Shown here: in pieces, positions 1 to 6,536 of the stretch
Layout of the letters: every line of letters begins with the position of its first letter
Numbering within the stretch: position 1 is the first letter of the stretch
Source: Candidatus Omnitrophota bacterium
GTDB taxonomy: Bacteria > Omnitrophota > Gorgyraeia > Duberdicusellales > 4484-171
Direction: 5' to 3'
DNA length: 51,742 nt
NCBI GenBank assembly: GCA_018826075.1
Contig: JAHKAJ010000018.1
Span: 1-51,742 of the forward strand
Made by a program: the position numbers and the translations under genes
Notes under the pieces: model-generated
Databases searched by the model: none
Told to the model about the DNA's origin: nothing
What the model saw: the letters and a program-made list of their open reading frames with translations, nothing else

Positions 1-1
1 A

Positions 2-703
2 GTAGATATGCTGCCAGAGGCCTATATACCTACCAAGCCTATACGTGATGCAAGATATCTAATGAGATATCGACAAAACTTAATCTATCTGCGTACAAGC
101 ATTAAGAATAGAATACATTCAATAATTGATAATGCCGGTATCCAACAATCATTCTCAGACCTTTTCGGTAAAGGAGGTAGGCAATTCCTTATTCAATTAG
201 ACTTAAGGCAACCTTATAAATCTATAATTGATAATTACCTGTCTGTAATAGCTGACTTAACTAACCGGATAAATAAAGTCGATAGCCAATTACGCCAATC
301 TTTAAGAAAAGATAAACAAGTCCAGCTTTTAACTACTATTCCCGGCATAGGTGTTATTACCGCTCATGTAATTTTAGCCGAAACCGGAGATATCAATAGA
401 TTCCCTAATCATCATAAGTTTGCCAGATACATTGGTATAGTTCCTTCTCTGCACCAGAGCGGGCAGGTATTACATAGCGGCCATATAACTAAACAAGGTA
501 ATAAATATCTAAGAACTGCCTTTGTTGAATCAGCTCAAACAGCTATCCGTAGAGATCCTTATTTAGCGGTTAAGTTTAATAAAATAAAAGCTAAGAAAGG
601 CTATGGTGTGGCAATAGTTGCCATAGGGCATAAATTAGCTAAATCAGCATATGTGGTTTTAAAGAATAAAGAAGAATATAGGTATCGTTCTCTTAATGGG
701 TAA
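2..703 (+). CDS. IS110-family transposase, C-terminal part (5' truncated by window edge)
   Basis: The reading frame is open to the first base of the window. It matches residues from about 105 onward of the complete transposase at 2667-3680, so it is a partial gene cut by the window edge, not a true start at the first ATG. It carries the Transposase_20-type C-terminal domain: a helix-hairpin-helix-like TIPGIGVITAHVIL segment, the block GIVPSLHQSGQ with the serine expected to be catalytic in IS110 recombinases, and ITKQGNKYLRTAFVESA. Known IS110 enzymes pair this domain with an N-terminal RuvC-like DEDD domain, which would lie outside the window. The C-terminal end is intact and ends as copy B does. 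Confidence 0.88.
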   Translation, partial: VDMLPEAYIPTKPIRDARYLMRYRQNLIYLRTSIKNRIHSIIDNAGIQQSFSDLFGKGGRQFLIQLDLRQPYKSIIDNYLSVIADLTNRINKVDSQLRQSLRKDKQVQLLTTIPGIGVITAHVILAETGDINRFPNHHKFARYIGIVPSLHQSGQVLHSGHITKQGNKYLRTAFVESAQTAIRRDPYLAVKFNKIKAKKGYGVAIVAIGHKLAKSAYVVLKNKEEYRYRSLNG

Positions 704-774
704 GGCCGTTAACAAGTCTGGCTCAATTTAGAAGCCGTTGGATTGATTGGCATACCCTGTCATGATCATTATAG

Positions 775-811
775 TGCGCATAAGTTCGCCTTGTGAGCGG
801 AATATAGCGCG
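775..811 (+). other. Conserved hairpin in the right-end non-coding tail of IS copy A
   Basis: The outer stem is GCGC plus ATA pairing with TAT plus GCGC, with one bulged A. The inner stem TTCGC/GCGGA encloses a seven-base loop. Copy B has the same hairpin at 3750-3786 with a different loop and a pairing-preserving change in the inner stem (T.G here, C-G there). That pattern suggests function as structured RNA or DNA. Confidence 0.6.
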
Positions 812-893
812 AATAGATGAATTGGCTGATTTTATTTAGTTGTATTAATGCTTAGGAGGTTTTTATGTGATTCTGCTTGACAGGTGTTTTCAT

Positions 894-909
894 AGATGAT
901 TTGTTATGC
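894..909 (+). other. Right half of an attC-like site (interrupted by IS copy A)
   Basis: The 16 bases right of IS copy A end in the seven-base core GTTATGC at 903-909, and the same stretch beside copy B ends in GTTAGAC. The layout AGATG-N-TTTGTTA closely matches the right half of the better attC-like site at 50264-50318. GTTATGC deviates from the GTTRRRY consensus at one position. The Fic stop codon overlaps its last base, so the gene reaches the boundary of the putative cassette. Confidence 0.4.
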
Positions 910-2255
910 TATTTTTTAAAAAGCTCTTTTATCTTCTCGGTGGCAAAATAGCATGCCTTTTTCCGATTTCTTTTTAAAAAAACAAAATTTTGCTCTAGTA
1001 AATTTTGCAAATCTCTAATAGCTGTACTTTTAGAAATCTGATAATGATTCATGTGCATTGTTGGGGTTGTATACTCATCTTCATTTTCGTAATAATATTG
1101 TAAAAGTTGTATCTGACGCTCATTCAAATCGTAGTTGGATTTTGCTTTCATATTCATTCTTTTGTTTCTATAAGATACTTTTTGTATGTATCTCTCAAAA
1201 TCCTTCATAGCTAATTTAACCTTTCTGACATTATAGTCAATAAAATAAGTCAAATCTAAATCATCCTGTTCGCTATATACATAAGATTTAGCGTATTGAG
1301 AAGGAGATTTTCTAATCATTGTTGATATAGGAAGATATGAAAACGCCCAATAACCTTTACTTAATAGGTACCAGTAAAATATTAAACGAGCTAATCTTCC
1401 ATTGCCATCAGTAAATGGATGTAAGTATCCAACCCAAAAGTGTAACATAATTGCTTTGATTACTGGGTGAAGGAAATGACCTTCTGAACTGTCGTTAGCA
1501 AAATCTATAAAGCGTTTAATTTCGCTTTCCACAAAGGTAATTTTTGGAGGCGTGTGGTATGTAAATTGCCCTAAGGTATCTTCAACTACAATATTATCGC
1601 TATCTTTTCTAAAACAGAATAATTCTTTTTTCGAAACAGTATTTTTTACAATCATTGAGTGTAGTTCAAACAATAGATCTATGCCTAATGGTTTATTTTT
1701 GAAATCTTCTTTAATAGCTTTCATGGAGTTGTAATTATTTAAAATCATGTGTTCGTTTTCCGTATGTGGTTTTCTTCCCTCAGAAAGAAATTTCTTGGCG
1801 AGCTTACGCGTTGTGCTCGCGCCTTCGAGTTGTGATGAAGCGATAGCTTCTTCAATTATTCCACGGGAAATAAATTTCATTTCATTTTTTTCATCTATAT
1901 CAGAACCGCTTAAAGATAAATGTCCTCCTGTATTTAAGTCTATTCTGTGAATGAATTCCTCCAGTTTTGGTAAATGCGCATACCAACGAAAAAACTTACC
2001 GTCTTCATTCATTATTACAGTGGGAGATGATTTAAGCCATCGAGAGAATTTAATTGCTGCCCATATTTTTTCGATGGGAGCCTTAGAGGAAAACTTTTTG
2101 TATTTTATTTTATCCCAATACAAGTAAGAAGGGTGCGATGTTTCAAATAGAATTTGATCAAAATTATTTTTTTCTTTTTCAAACATGTAATCAAAAATTT
2201 CTTTTTGATCAAATATTGAAATATCAGGTTTTTCTAAAATGTATGGTTGAGACAT
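909..2255 (-). CDS. Fic/Fido-domain protein with C-terminal winged helix
   Basis: The 448-residue protein carries the Fic catalytic motif HPFTDGNGR at residues 279-287; proteins of this family transfer AMP or other nucleotide parts onto target hydroxyl side chains. SSQLEG at 140-145 matches the [S/T]xxxE[G/N] inhibitory helix placed N-terminal to the core, which makes it a class II, self-inhibited Fic protein. Residues about 370-448 look like a winged helix-turn-helix (KSTAIRDLQNLLEQNFV), suggesting DNA binding and perhaps self-regulation. The ATG at 2253-2255 lies just beyond a promoter and palindromic operator on the same strand; no clear ribosome binding site is visible. The gene is more AT-rich than the chromosomal genes to the right, is transcribed against them, and is flanked by attC-like/IS sequence, all suggesting transfer. 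Target and exact chemistry cannot be read from sequence. Confidence 0.9.
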   Translation of the reverse strand: MSQPYILEKPDISIFDQKEIFDYMFEKEKNNFDQILFETSHPSYLYWDKIKYKKFSSKAPIEKIWAAIKFSRWLKSSPTVIMNEDGKFFRWYAHLPKLEEFIHRIDLNTGGHLSLSGSDIDEKNEMKFISRGIIEEAIASSQLEGASTTRKLAKKFLSEGRKPHTENEHMILNNYNSMKAIKEDFKNKPLGIDLLFELHSMIVKNTVSKKELFCFRKDSDNIVVEDTLGQFTYHTPPKITFVESEIKRFIDFANDSSEGHFLHPVIKAIMLHFWVGYLHPFTDGNGRLARLIFYWYLLSKGYWAFSYLPISTMIRKSPSQYAKSYVYSEQDDLDLTYFIDYNVRKVKLAMKDFERYIQKVSYRNKRMNMKAKSNYDLNERQIQLLQYYYENEDEYTTPTMHMNHYQISKSTAIRDLQNLLEQNFVFLKRNRKKACYFATEKIKELFKK

Positions 2256-2267
2256 AGCTTATGTGAT

Positions 2268-2445
2268 TTTAGGTGTCATTGTTGTTCATTTGACACCTAA
2301 ATAATAACATATAGACATTTTTTTGTCAAGATGAGTTTCTTTGACACCTATATGACACTTATACGAGACTCATTTCGGGGGGCGATAATAGAGATTTCGT
2401 ATTATAGGTGTCATTGATATCTATATGACACCTATTTGACACCTA
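2268..2445. promoter_or_regulatory. Operator array: seven TGACACCTA-type sites
   Basis: Six exact copies of TGACACCTA or its complement lie at 2270-2278 (inverted), 2291-2299, 2342-2350, 2405-2413 (inverted), 2426-2434 and 2437-2445, plus one variant, TGACACTTA, at 2353-2361. The two inverted pairs (2270/2291 and 2405/2426) both have exactly 12-base spacers, so their half-sites are 21 bases apart, two helical turns. The direct pairs (2342/2353 and 2426/2437) are both 11 bases apart, one turn. This regular phasing is what a cooperative DNA-binding regulator would need. The likeliest binder is the winged helix of the Fic protein itself, which is inference. Confidence 0.75.
2301..2329 (-). promoter_or_regulatory. 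Promoter of the Fic gene
   Basis: On the minus strand a perfect -35 TTGACA (2329-2324) is followed by exactly 17 bases and a -10 TATTAT (2306-2301, five of six consensus bases). The start point would fall inside the TAGGTGTCA/TGACACCTA inverted repeat at 2268-2301, so a bound regulator would block initiation or early elongation. Confidence 0.75.
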
Positions 2446-2450
2446 TTTTC

Positions 2451-2487
2451 GTGTATAACATAGAAATCAGCGGCTGGACGAACCCGC
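2451..2487 (+). other. Left half of an attC-like site (interrupted by IS copy B)
   Basis: The stretch starts with GTATAAC at 2453-2459 (R''-like) and continues with a block that aligns with the intact attC-like site at 50264: TAACA, three or four variable bases, AAATCAGC, then a GC-rich stretch ending CCCGC. Similarity ends about where IS copy B begins. The matching right half is at 3863-3878, so joining the two gives a site of about 51-53 bases. Confidence 0.5.
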
Positions 2488-2660
2488 GAACCTAGAGAGC
2501 AGCAAATACAGTCCGCTGGATTGATAGTATGAAAACGCCTCCTGTCAGCGGGTCGTGCCAGACCTCGTAGAACGAGGTACAATATTTACGAGCTCGTAAG
2601 GACAGGCCTTACGGCTCACTAGGTTTAACCTAAACGGCCTCTTCGCCGCTAAACCAGGAG
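2488..2660 (+). ncRNA. Candidate bridge RNA region at the left end of IS copy B
   Basis: The stretch upstream of the transposase is dense with hairpins: ACCTCGT/ACGAGGT with a 3-base loop (2562-2578), the 14-base palindrome at 2586-2599, GTAAGG/CCTTAC with a 5-base loop (2596-2612, an alternative to the previous one), TAGGTT/AACCTA (2620-2632) and CGGC/GCCG (2635-2648). IS110 elements are known to express a guide (bridge) RNA from a non-coding end. If copy B were an IS1111-type element the RNA would instead come from the right end, so the assignment is tentative. Confidence 0.45.
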
Positions 2661-2666
2661 GTGTAT

Positions 2667-3680
2667 ATGCATTACATTGGTGTTGACCAGCACAAGAAAT
2701 ACAGCTACGTAGTTGTAAAAGATCAACGAGGCACTAAGCTTAATCAAGTAAAATTATACCACGCAGATAAGGAGAATATGAAGGATTATTTTAAGGCTAT
2801 ACCGGAAGGCTCAATTGTAGCCCTGGAAACCTGCGGTTTTGACCATTGGCTGACCGATATGTTTGGAGAGCTGGGCCTATCGGTGAAGCTGTCTCATACT
2901 GCTAAGACTAAGGCTATTGCCGAGGAGAGAATCAAAACCGACAAGATAAGCGCTTCTGTATTAGCTGATTTACTTAGAGTAGACATGCTGCCAGAGGCAT
3001 ATGTACCTACTAAGCCTATACGTGATGCAAGATACCTAATGAGATACAGACAAAACTTAATCTATTTACGTACCAGTATTAAGAATAGGGTACACTCAAT
3101 ACTAGATAATTCCGGCATCCAACAATCTTTTAGCGATCTATTCGGTAAACAAGGTAAGCAATTCCTTATTCAGTTAGATCTAAAACAACCTTATAAGTCT
3201 ATAATTGATAATTACCTGTCGGTAATAGATGATTTAACCGGCAGAATTAATAAAGTCGACAACCAATTACGTCAGAAACTAAAGAAGGATAAACAAGCAC
3301 AGCTCTTAACTACTATTCCAGGAATCGGAGTTATTAGTGCTCATGTGATTCTTTCCGAAGTAGGCGATATTAACCGATTTCCTAATCACCATAAGTTTGC
3401 CAGGTATATCGGCATAGTGCCTTCCTTGCATCAGAGCGGTCAGATACTCTACCATGGCCATATAACCAAGCAAGGCAACAAGTACCTAAGAACTGCTTTT
3501 GTTGAATCTGCTCAAACCGCAATAAGAAGAGACCCTTATTTAGCGGTTAAGTTTAATAAGATTAAAGCCAAAAAAGGCTATGGAGTAGCTATTGTGGCTA
3601 TAGGGCATAAGCTGGCTAAATCAGCTTTTGTTGTTCTAAAGAAGCAATGTGAGTATAGATATCGTTCTCTTAATGGGTAA
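2667..3680 (+). CDS. IS110-family transposase (complete)
   Basis: The 337-residue recombinase starts at the ATG at 2667, five bases after a strong AGGAGG at 2656-2661; a GTG six bases earlier is in frame but overlaps that site. The N-terminal RuvC-like domain shows acidic residues in IGVDQHKK, ALETCG and KTDKISASVLADLL (DEDD type). The C-terminal domain holds TIPGIGVISAHVIL, GIVPSLHQSGQ with the presumed catalytic serine, and ITKQGNKYLRTAFVESA. Enzymes of this family cut and rejoin DNA guided by an RNA from the element's own end and do not create terminal duplications. The frame is intact, so it may still be active. Confidence 0.93.
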   Translation: MHYIGVDQHKKYSYVVVKDQRGTKLNQVKLYHADKENMKDYFKAIPEGSIVALETCGFDHWLTDMFGELGLSVKLSHTAKTKAIAEERIKTDKISASVLADLLRVDMLPEAYVPTKPIRDARYLMRYRQNLIYLRTSIKNRVHSILDNSGIQQSFSDLFGKQGKQFLIQLDLKQPYKSIIDNYLSVIDDLTGRINKVDNQLRQKLKKDKQAQLLTTIPGIGVISAHVILSEVGDINRFPNHHKFARYIGIVPSLHQSGQILYHGHITKQGNKYLRTAFVESAQTAIRRDPYLAVKFNKIKAKKGYGVAIVAIGHKLAKSAFVVLKKQCEYRYRSLNG

Positions 3681-3749
3681 GGCTGTTAACAAAGCTGGCT
3701 AGATATAAGCCGTTGGATTGATTGGCATACCCGGTCATGATCATTATAG

Positions 3750-3786
3750 TGCGCATAAGTCCGCTCTTTACGCGGAATATAGCGCG
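3750..3786 (+). other. Conserved hairpin in the right-end tail of IS copy B
   Basis: This is the counterpart of the hairpin at 775-811. The outer stem is unchanged, the inner stem is TCCGC/GCGGA, and most of the apical loop differs from copy A. If this element is of the IS1111 type, this tail would be the expected home of its guide RNA. Confidence 0.6.
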
Positions 3787-3862
3787 AATAGATGAATTGG
3801 CTAATTTATTATTTAATTCAGAAGGAGGTTTTTATGTGACTCTGCTTGACAAGCGTTTTCAT

Positions 3863-3878
3863 AGATGCTTTGTTAGAC
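3863..3878 (+). other. Right half of an attC-like site next to IS copy B
   Basis: The stretch AGATGCTTTGTTAGAC ends in GTTAGAC (3872-3878), which fits the GTTRRRY integron core consensus exactly. It is almost the same as the right half of the 50264-50318 site. In an array, the TTAGAC after the G would belong to the next cassette, and a complementary GTCTAAC indeed follows at 3900-3906. Confidence 0.5.
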
Positions 3879-3899
3879 ATTTTTTATTCATTTTATTAT

Positions 3900-3942
3900 G
3901 TCTAACAATTAATATCCGACCATTTTGATTTATGGGTTAGAG
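3900..3942 (+). other. Degenerate attC-like site or remnant
   Basis: GTCTAAC at 3900-3906 is the exact complement of GTTAGAC at 3872-3878, and with flanking bases forms a 10-base inverted repeat (3871-3880/3898-3907). A possible right core GTTAGAG at 3936-3942 breaks the consensus at its last base. The interior pairs only weakly, and 43 bases is short for an attC, so it may be a decayed site. Confidence 0.3.
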
Positions 3943-3971
3943 GTAAGATAGGGCCGTTTGCCCTTAAAATT

Positions 3972-4000
3972 AATATACCTCTAAAAGTGAATAAATTCAA
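3972..4000 (-). promoter_or_regulatory. Orphan copy of a pilin-type promoter
   Basis: On the minus strand, TTGAAT (4000-3995), 17 bases, then TATATT (3977-3972). The 34-base block 3970-4003 matches 31 of 34 bases of 51016-51049, the promoter of the pilin-like gene at 50455-51000. Here it points left into the attC/IS region with no gene behind it, so it is probably the remnant of a lost pilin gene or a copied promoter. Confidence 0.55.
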
Positions 4001-4159
4001 GCCTTTTAAGTTTTTTTGAAAAATTCTGAAAGAATTTTACTTTCCAAAACGTCTGCATATATGGAGATAGCCATAAAAAAGGATGATCCGGACATCCTAA
4101 AAGAGGTTGAGAAACCGGCCGCAGTATGGTATCTTATTAGCGGTACAAAGGATTGAATC

Positions 4160-4915
4160 ATGAAGCAAGCTAAAGCCCAAGTCAAAGAAGCGGTTAAAAT
4201 AAAGAGTAATATTTACCTTCTGAAAATCCATTCGCCTTATTTGGCTAAAAAATCACAACCCGGCCAATTTCTCCATTTGAAAATAAGTTCGGTAATCCTG
4301 CGGCGGCCTTTTAGTATTCACAAGGTAGAAGGCAATACAGTTTTTATTCTGTTTCGGGTTCGCGGCCGGGGCACTAAAGCTCTTTCGCAGATTAAAAAGG
4401 GAAAAGTTTTAGACATCATCGGTCCCCTGGGTAAAGGGTTTGATTTCAAAAATAACCGGGAAAATATTTTAATAGCCGGAGGGATCGGAGTCGCTCCTTT
4501 AGTTTTTCTGGCCCAAAAATTAAAAGGAACTAAAAATTTAGTTTTGTTAGGCGCTAAAAATAAATCCGAAGTTATTTGCGAGAACGAATTTAAGAAATTA
4601 GGTTTTGCGGTAAAATTAGCCACTGACGACGGCTCGCGCGGTTACAAAGGTACAGCAATCAGTTTGTTAAAACATATTCTACGGACGACGGACGACGGAC
4701 GACGGACGACGATTTACGCTTGTGGCCCCAAAGAGATGTTTTTAGAAATAAGTAAAGTTTTAAAAAAGTACCCGCGGATTAACTGCCAGGTTTCCTTTGA
4801 GCAGTTTATGGGCTGCGGCTTAGGCATTTGCTGTGCCTGTGTGATTGAAACCAAGAATGGATATCAGAAAGTCTGTAAAGATGGCCCAGTATTTGACATT
4901 AAAGATATATGGTAA
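4160..4915 (+). CDS. pyrK: Dihydroorotate dehydrogenase electron-transfer subunit (PyrK)
   Basis: The 251-residue ferredoxin-reductase-like protein passes electrons from the PyrD flavin to NAD+ during pyrimidine synthesis. The FAD-binding part includes LRRPFSIHK (around 50-58), the nucleotide-binding part includes ILIAGGIGVAPL (around 108-119), and the C-terminal [2Fe-2S] cluster site is CGLGICCACV with a fourth cysteine in VCKDGPVF. AAAGGAT lies upstream of the ATG, and pyrD follows. Residues 175-185 (RTTDDGRRTTI) are encoded by four tandem copies of a seven-base unit (4684-4711); gain or loss of one unit would shift the frame. Confidence 0.93.
   Translation: MKQAKAQVKEAVKIKSNIYLLKIHSPYLAKKSQPGQFLHLKISSVILRRPFSIHKVEGNTVFILFRVRGRGTKALSQIKKGKVLDIIGPLGKGFDFKNNRENILIAGGIGVAPLVFLAQKLKGTKNLVLLGAKNKSEVICENEFKKLGFAVKLATDDGSRGYKGTAISLLKHILRTTDDGRRTTIYACGPKEMFLEISKVLKKYPRINCQVSFEQFMGCGLGICCACVIETKNGYQKVCKDGPVFDIKDIW
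4684..4711 (+). repeat. Heptanucleotide tandem repeat (GACGACG x4) inside pyrK
   Basis: Four perfect seven-base units, with part of a fifth at 4681-4683, lie in the pyrK reading frame between the nucleotide-binding part and the iron-sulfur motif. Because seven is not a multiple of three, slippage by one or two units would truncate PyrK; slippage by three would not. Confidence 0.9.
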
Positions 4916-4960
4916 AAGGCACTAAACTATTGTTTGAAAGACGAGCCAAAATAGAATAGA

Positions 4961-5875
4961 ATGGGGAAGATGAGTTTGAAAGTAAAATTGGGCAAATTGG
5001 AACTTTCCAGCCCCCTGATTTCGGCTTCCGGGACTTTTGGTTTTGGCGAAGAGTTAAGGGGGTTGGCTGATTTTAAAGCCATTGGGGCAATTACGACTAA
5101 AACTCTAACTCTCTCTCCCCGAAAGGGTAACCCACCGCCACGCATCTATGAAACTGAACAGGGGGTAGTCAATTCGATCGGCTTAGAGAATCCAGGGGTA
5201 GATGTTTTTATCAAGGATAAACTGCCTTTAATCCGCAAACTCCCCACTAAATGCCTTGTTAGCGTAGGCGGTTTTTCTCGAGAGGAATACCAGGAGTGCT
5301 TAACTAAGCTGGATAAGCAAAAGGGTGTGGATGGTTTTGAAGTAAACCTTTCCTGTCCTAACTTACGGTTAAAAAAATTAGTTTCTCAAAGTGCCCAGGC
5401 AACTTATAAACTGACCAAGGCTTTACGGAAAGCGACCAGAAAGACTTTGATCGTAAAAATTACCCCTGAGGTGACTGATGTCGCGGAGGTGGCTAAAGCC
5501 GCTGAGCGTGCTGGAGCCGATGGTATTGCCTTGGTGAATACTTTTTTTTCGATGGCCATCAACATTGATACTAAAAAGCCTTATTTGGGTAATATCTACG
5601 GTGGTTATTCAGGCCGGGCAATCAAGCCAATGAGTCTTTATCGAGTCTGGAAGGTAGCTGGATCAGTGCGGATACCAGTAATCGGCGGCGGTGGAATAGA
5701 AACAGCTCAGGATGTAATAGAATTTATTTTAGCCGGGGCAACTGCAGTGAGTCTGGGAACCATAAACTTGGTTGAACCCAATGCAGCCGCAAAAATCCTT
5801 AAAGGGATTAAGAGTTATTTAACCAGGAAAAAGATAAAAGATATAAAAAGCTTAAGAGGAGGCTTGATTGTCTAA
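4961..5875 (+). CDS. pyrD: Dihydroorotate dehydrogenase, catalytic subunit (class 1B type)
   Basis: The 304-residue FMN-dependent TIM-barrel enzyme oxidises dihydroorotate to orotate. It shows SASGTFGFGEE near the N-terminus, NSIGLENPGVD, FEVNLSCPN with Cys132 as the expected catalytic base of class 1 enzymes, and the phosphate-binding end VIGGGGIETAQDVIEFILAGATAVSLGT. The PyrK partner immediately upstream marks it as the heterotetrameric, NAD-linked class 1B form. An alternative ATG at 4970 (MSLKVKLGKL) is equally plausible because neither start has a clear ribosome binding site. Confidence 0.95.
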   Translation: MGKMSLKVKLGKLELSSPLISASGTFGFGEELRGLADFKAIGAITTKTLTLSPRKGNPPPRIYETEQGVVNSIGLENPGVDVFIKDKLPLIRKLPTKCLVSVGGFSREEYQECLTKLDKQKGVDGFEVNLSCPNLRLKKLVSQSAQATYKLTKALRKATRKTLIVKITPEVTDVAEVAKAAERAGADGIALVNTFFSMAINIDTKKPYLGNIYGGYSGRAIKPMSLYRVWKVAGSVRIPVIGGGGIETAQDVIEFILAGATAVSLGTINLVEPNAAAKILKGIKSYLTRKKIKDIKSLRGGLIV

Positions 5876-6527
5876 ACCCTGGAATAAACTCATTGTCGCC
5901 TTGGACGTAACTTCGGAGAAGAAGTTTAAAAAGATAGTGGCCCAACTTTCGCCGAAAGTTAAATGCTTCAAGATCGGTTTAATCGCCTACACTCGGTTTG
6001 GACCTAAGATCATCCGGGAGGTTAAAAGAAGAGGCGGTAAAGTATTTTTGGATTTTAAACTTTATGATATCCCTAACACCATGGTAGAAACCGCTAAGGC
6101 CTTTGTTGATTTGGGAGTTTGGGCTTTTACCGTGCATCTAAAGGCCGGAGAAGCGGCCTTAAAATATTTAAAGCGAGAAGTCAGAAAGCAAGCTAAGCAC
6201 AAGAAGAAAAAGGCGCCTTTAATTATCGGAGTGACTGAATTAACTTCTAAAAAGGCATCCTTAAGCCAGGTTTTAAAATTAGCTAAGGTAGCCAAACGAT
6301 CCGGAGTAGATGGGGTAGTTTGTAGCGTCTGGGAAGCTAAGAAAATTAAACAAAAGTTCGGCTTAAAAACCATAACCCCGGGGATAAGGGTAAGGAAAAC
6401 TGGGGATGATCAGAGAAGAGTGGCTACCGTTAAGGAAGCTTTGCAGAATAAAGTTGATTACTTTGTAGTTGGCCGGCCAATCGTAGCCAAGAAAAACTAT
6501 TTGCAAGCAGCCAGAGAGCTTATATAA
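5868..6527 (+). CDS. pyrF: Orotidine 5'-phosphate decarboxylase
   Basis: The 219-residue TIM-barrel enzyme makes UMP from OMP. It shows LIVALDV at the start, FKIGL, the catalytic FLDFKLYDIPNT (the DxKxxD tetrad residues) around 60-70, GVTELTS, and the phosphate-binding TPGIRV and VGRPIV. It starts with TTG at 5868, supported by AGGAGG at 5857-5862, and overlaps the end of pyrD by eight bases. It completes the last two steps of UMP synthesis begun by pyrK-pyrD; the V-ATPase genes start nine bases later. Confidence 0.94.
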   Translation: MSKPWNKLIVALDVTSEKKFKKIVAQLSPKVKCFKIGLIAYTRFGPKIIREVKRRGGKVFLDFKLYDIPNTMVETAKAFVDLGVWAFTVHLKAGEAALKYLKREVRKQAKHKKKKAPLIIGVTELTSKKASLSQVLKLAKVAKRSGVDGVVCSVWEAKKIKQKFGLKTITPGIRVRKTGDDQRRVATVKEALQNKVDYFVVGRPIVAKKNYLQAARELI

Positions 6528-6536
6528 TTAGATACT

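Larger units (their letters stand above)
1..893 (+). mobile_element. IS110-family element, copy A (left part outside window)
   Basis: This is the right-hand two thirds of an insertion sequence whose transposase and downstream non-coding tail closely resemble the complete copy B at about 2488-3862. Both coding and tail regions align, and the similarity stops in a shared block near 891-906 (catagatg.tttgtta). About 190 bases of conserved non-coding sequence follow the transposase stop and contain a conserved hairpin (775-811). By eye the two proteins are about nine-tenths identical, so these are diverged relatives rather than a fresh duplication. The exact right end is uncertain by about ten bases because the target sequence may also be shared. 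Confidence 0.8.
2488..3862 (+). mobile_element. IS110-family element, copy B (complete)
   Basis: This is an element of about 1.4 kb with one DEDD-type transposase gene, a structured left end of about 180 bases and a right end of about 180 bases. It has no obvious terminal inverted repeats, as usual for IS110. The right end was set by comparison with copy A; the left end is set only by where attC similarity stops, so both may be off by about ten bases. The element appears to sit inside an attC-like site, the behaviour known for the IS1111-attC group. Confidence 0.75.
3681..4159. other. Gene-free stretch between IS copy B transposase and pyrK
   Basis: These 479 bases hold the right-end tail of IS copy B with its hairpin, the attC-like right half, a second attC-like remnant and the orphan leftward promoter. 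A 31-codon open frame at 4061-4156 (MEIAIKKDDPDILKEVEK...) ends three bases before pyrK. It resembles no protein I know; it is open upstream to about 4010 and may be the tail of a lost upstream gene. Confidence 0.5.

Noticed and set aside
1552..1950. Two open frames antisense to the Fic gene
   Set aside because: They are fully contained in the Fic coding sequence, which has clear family motifs; no sign of independent coding.
2268..2445. CRISPR array
   Set aside because: The repeats are only nine bases, occur in both orientations and lack spacers of uniform length; they fit operators.
3722..3928. 68-codon open frame in the right end of IS copy B
   Set aside because: It crosses the conserved non-coding hairpin and attC-like half-site, has no ribosome binding site, and is not matched by a comparable frame in copy A.
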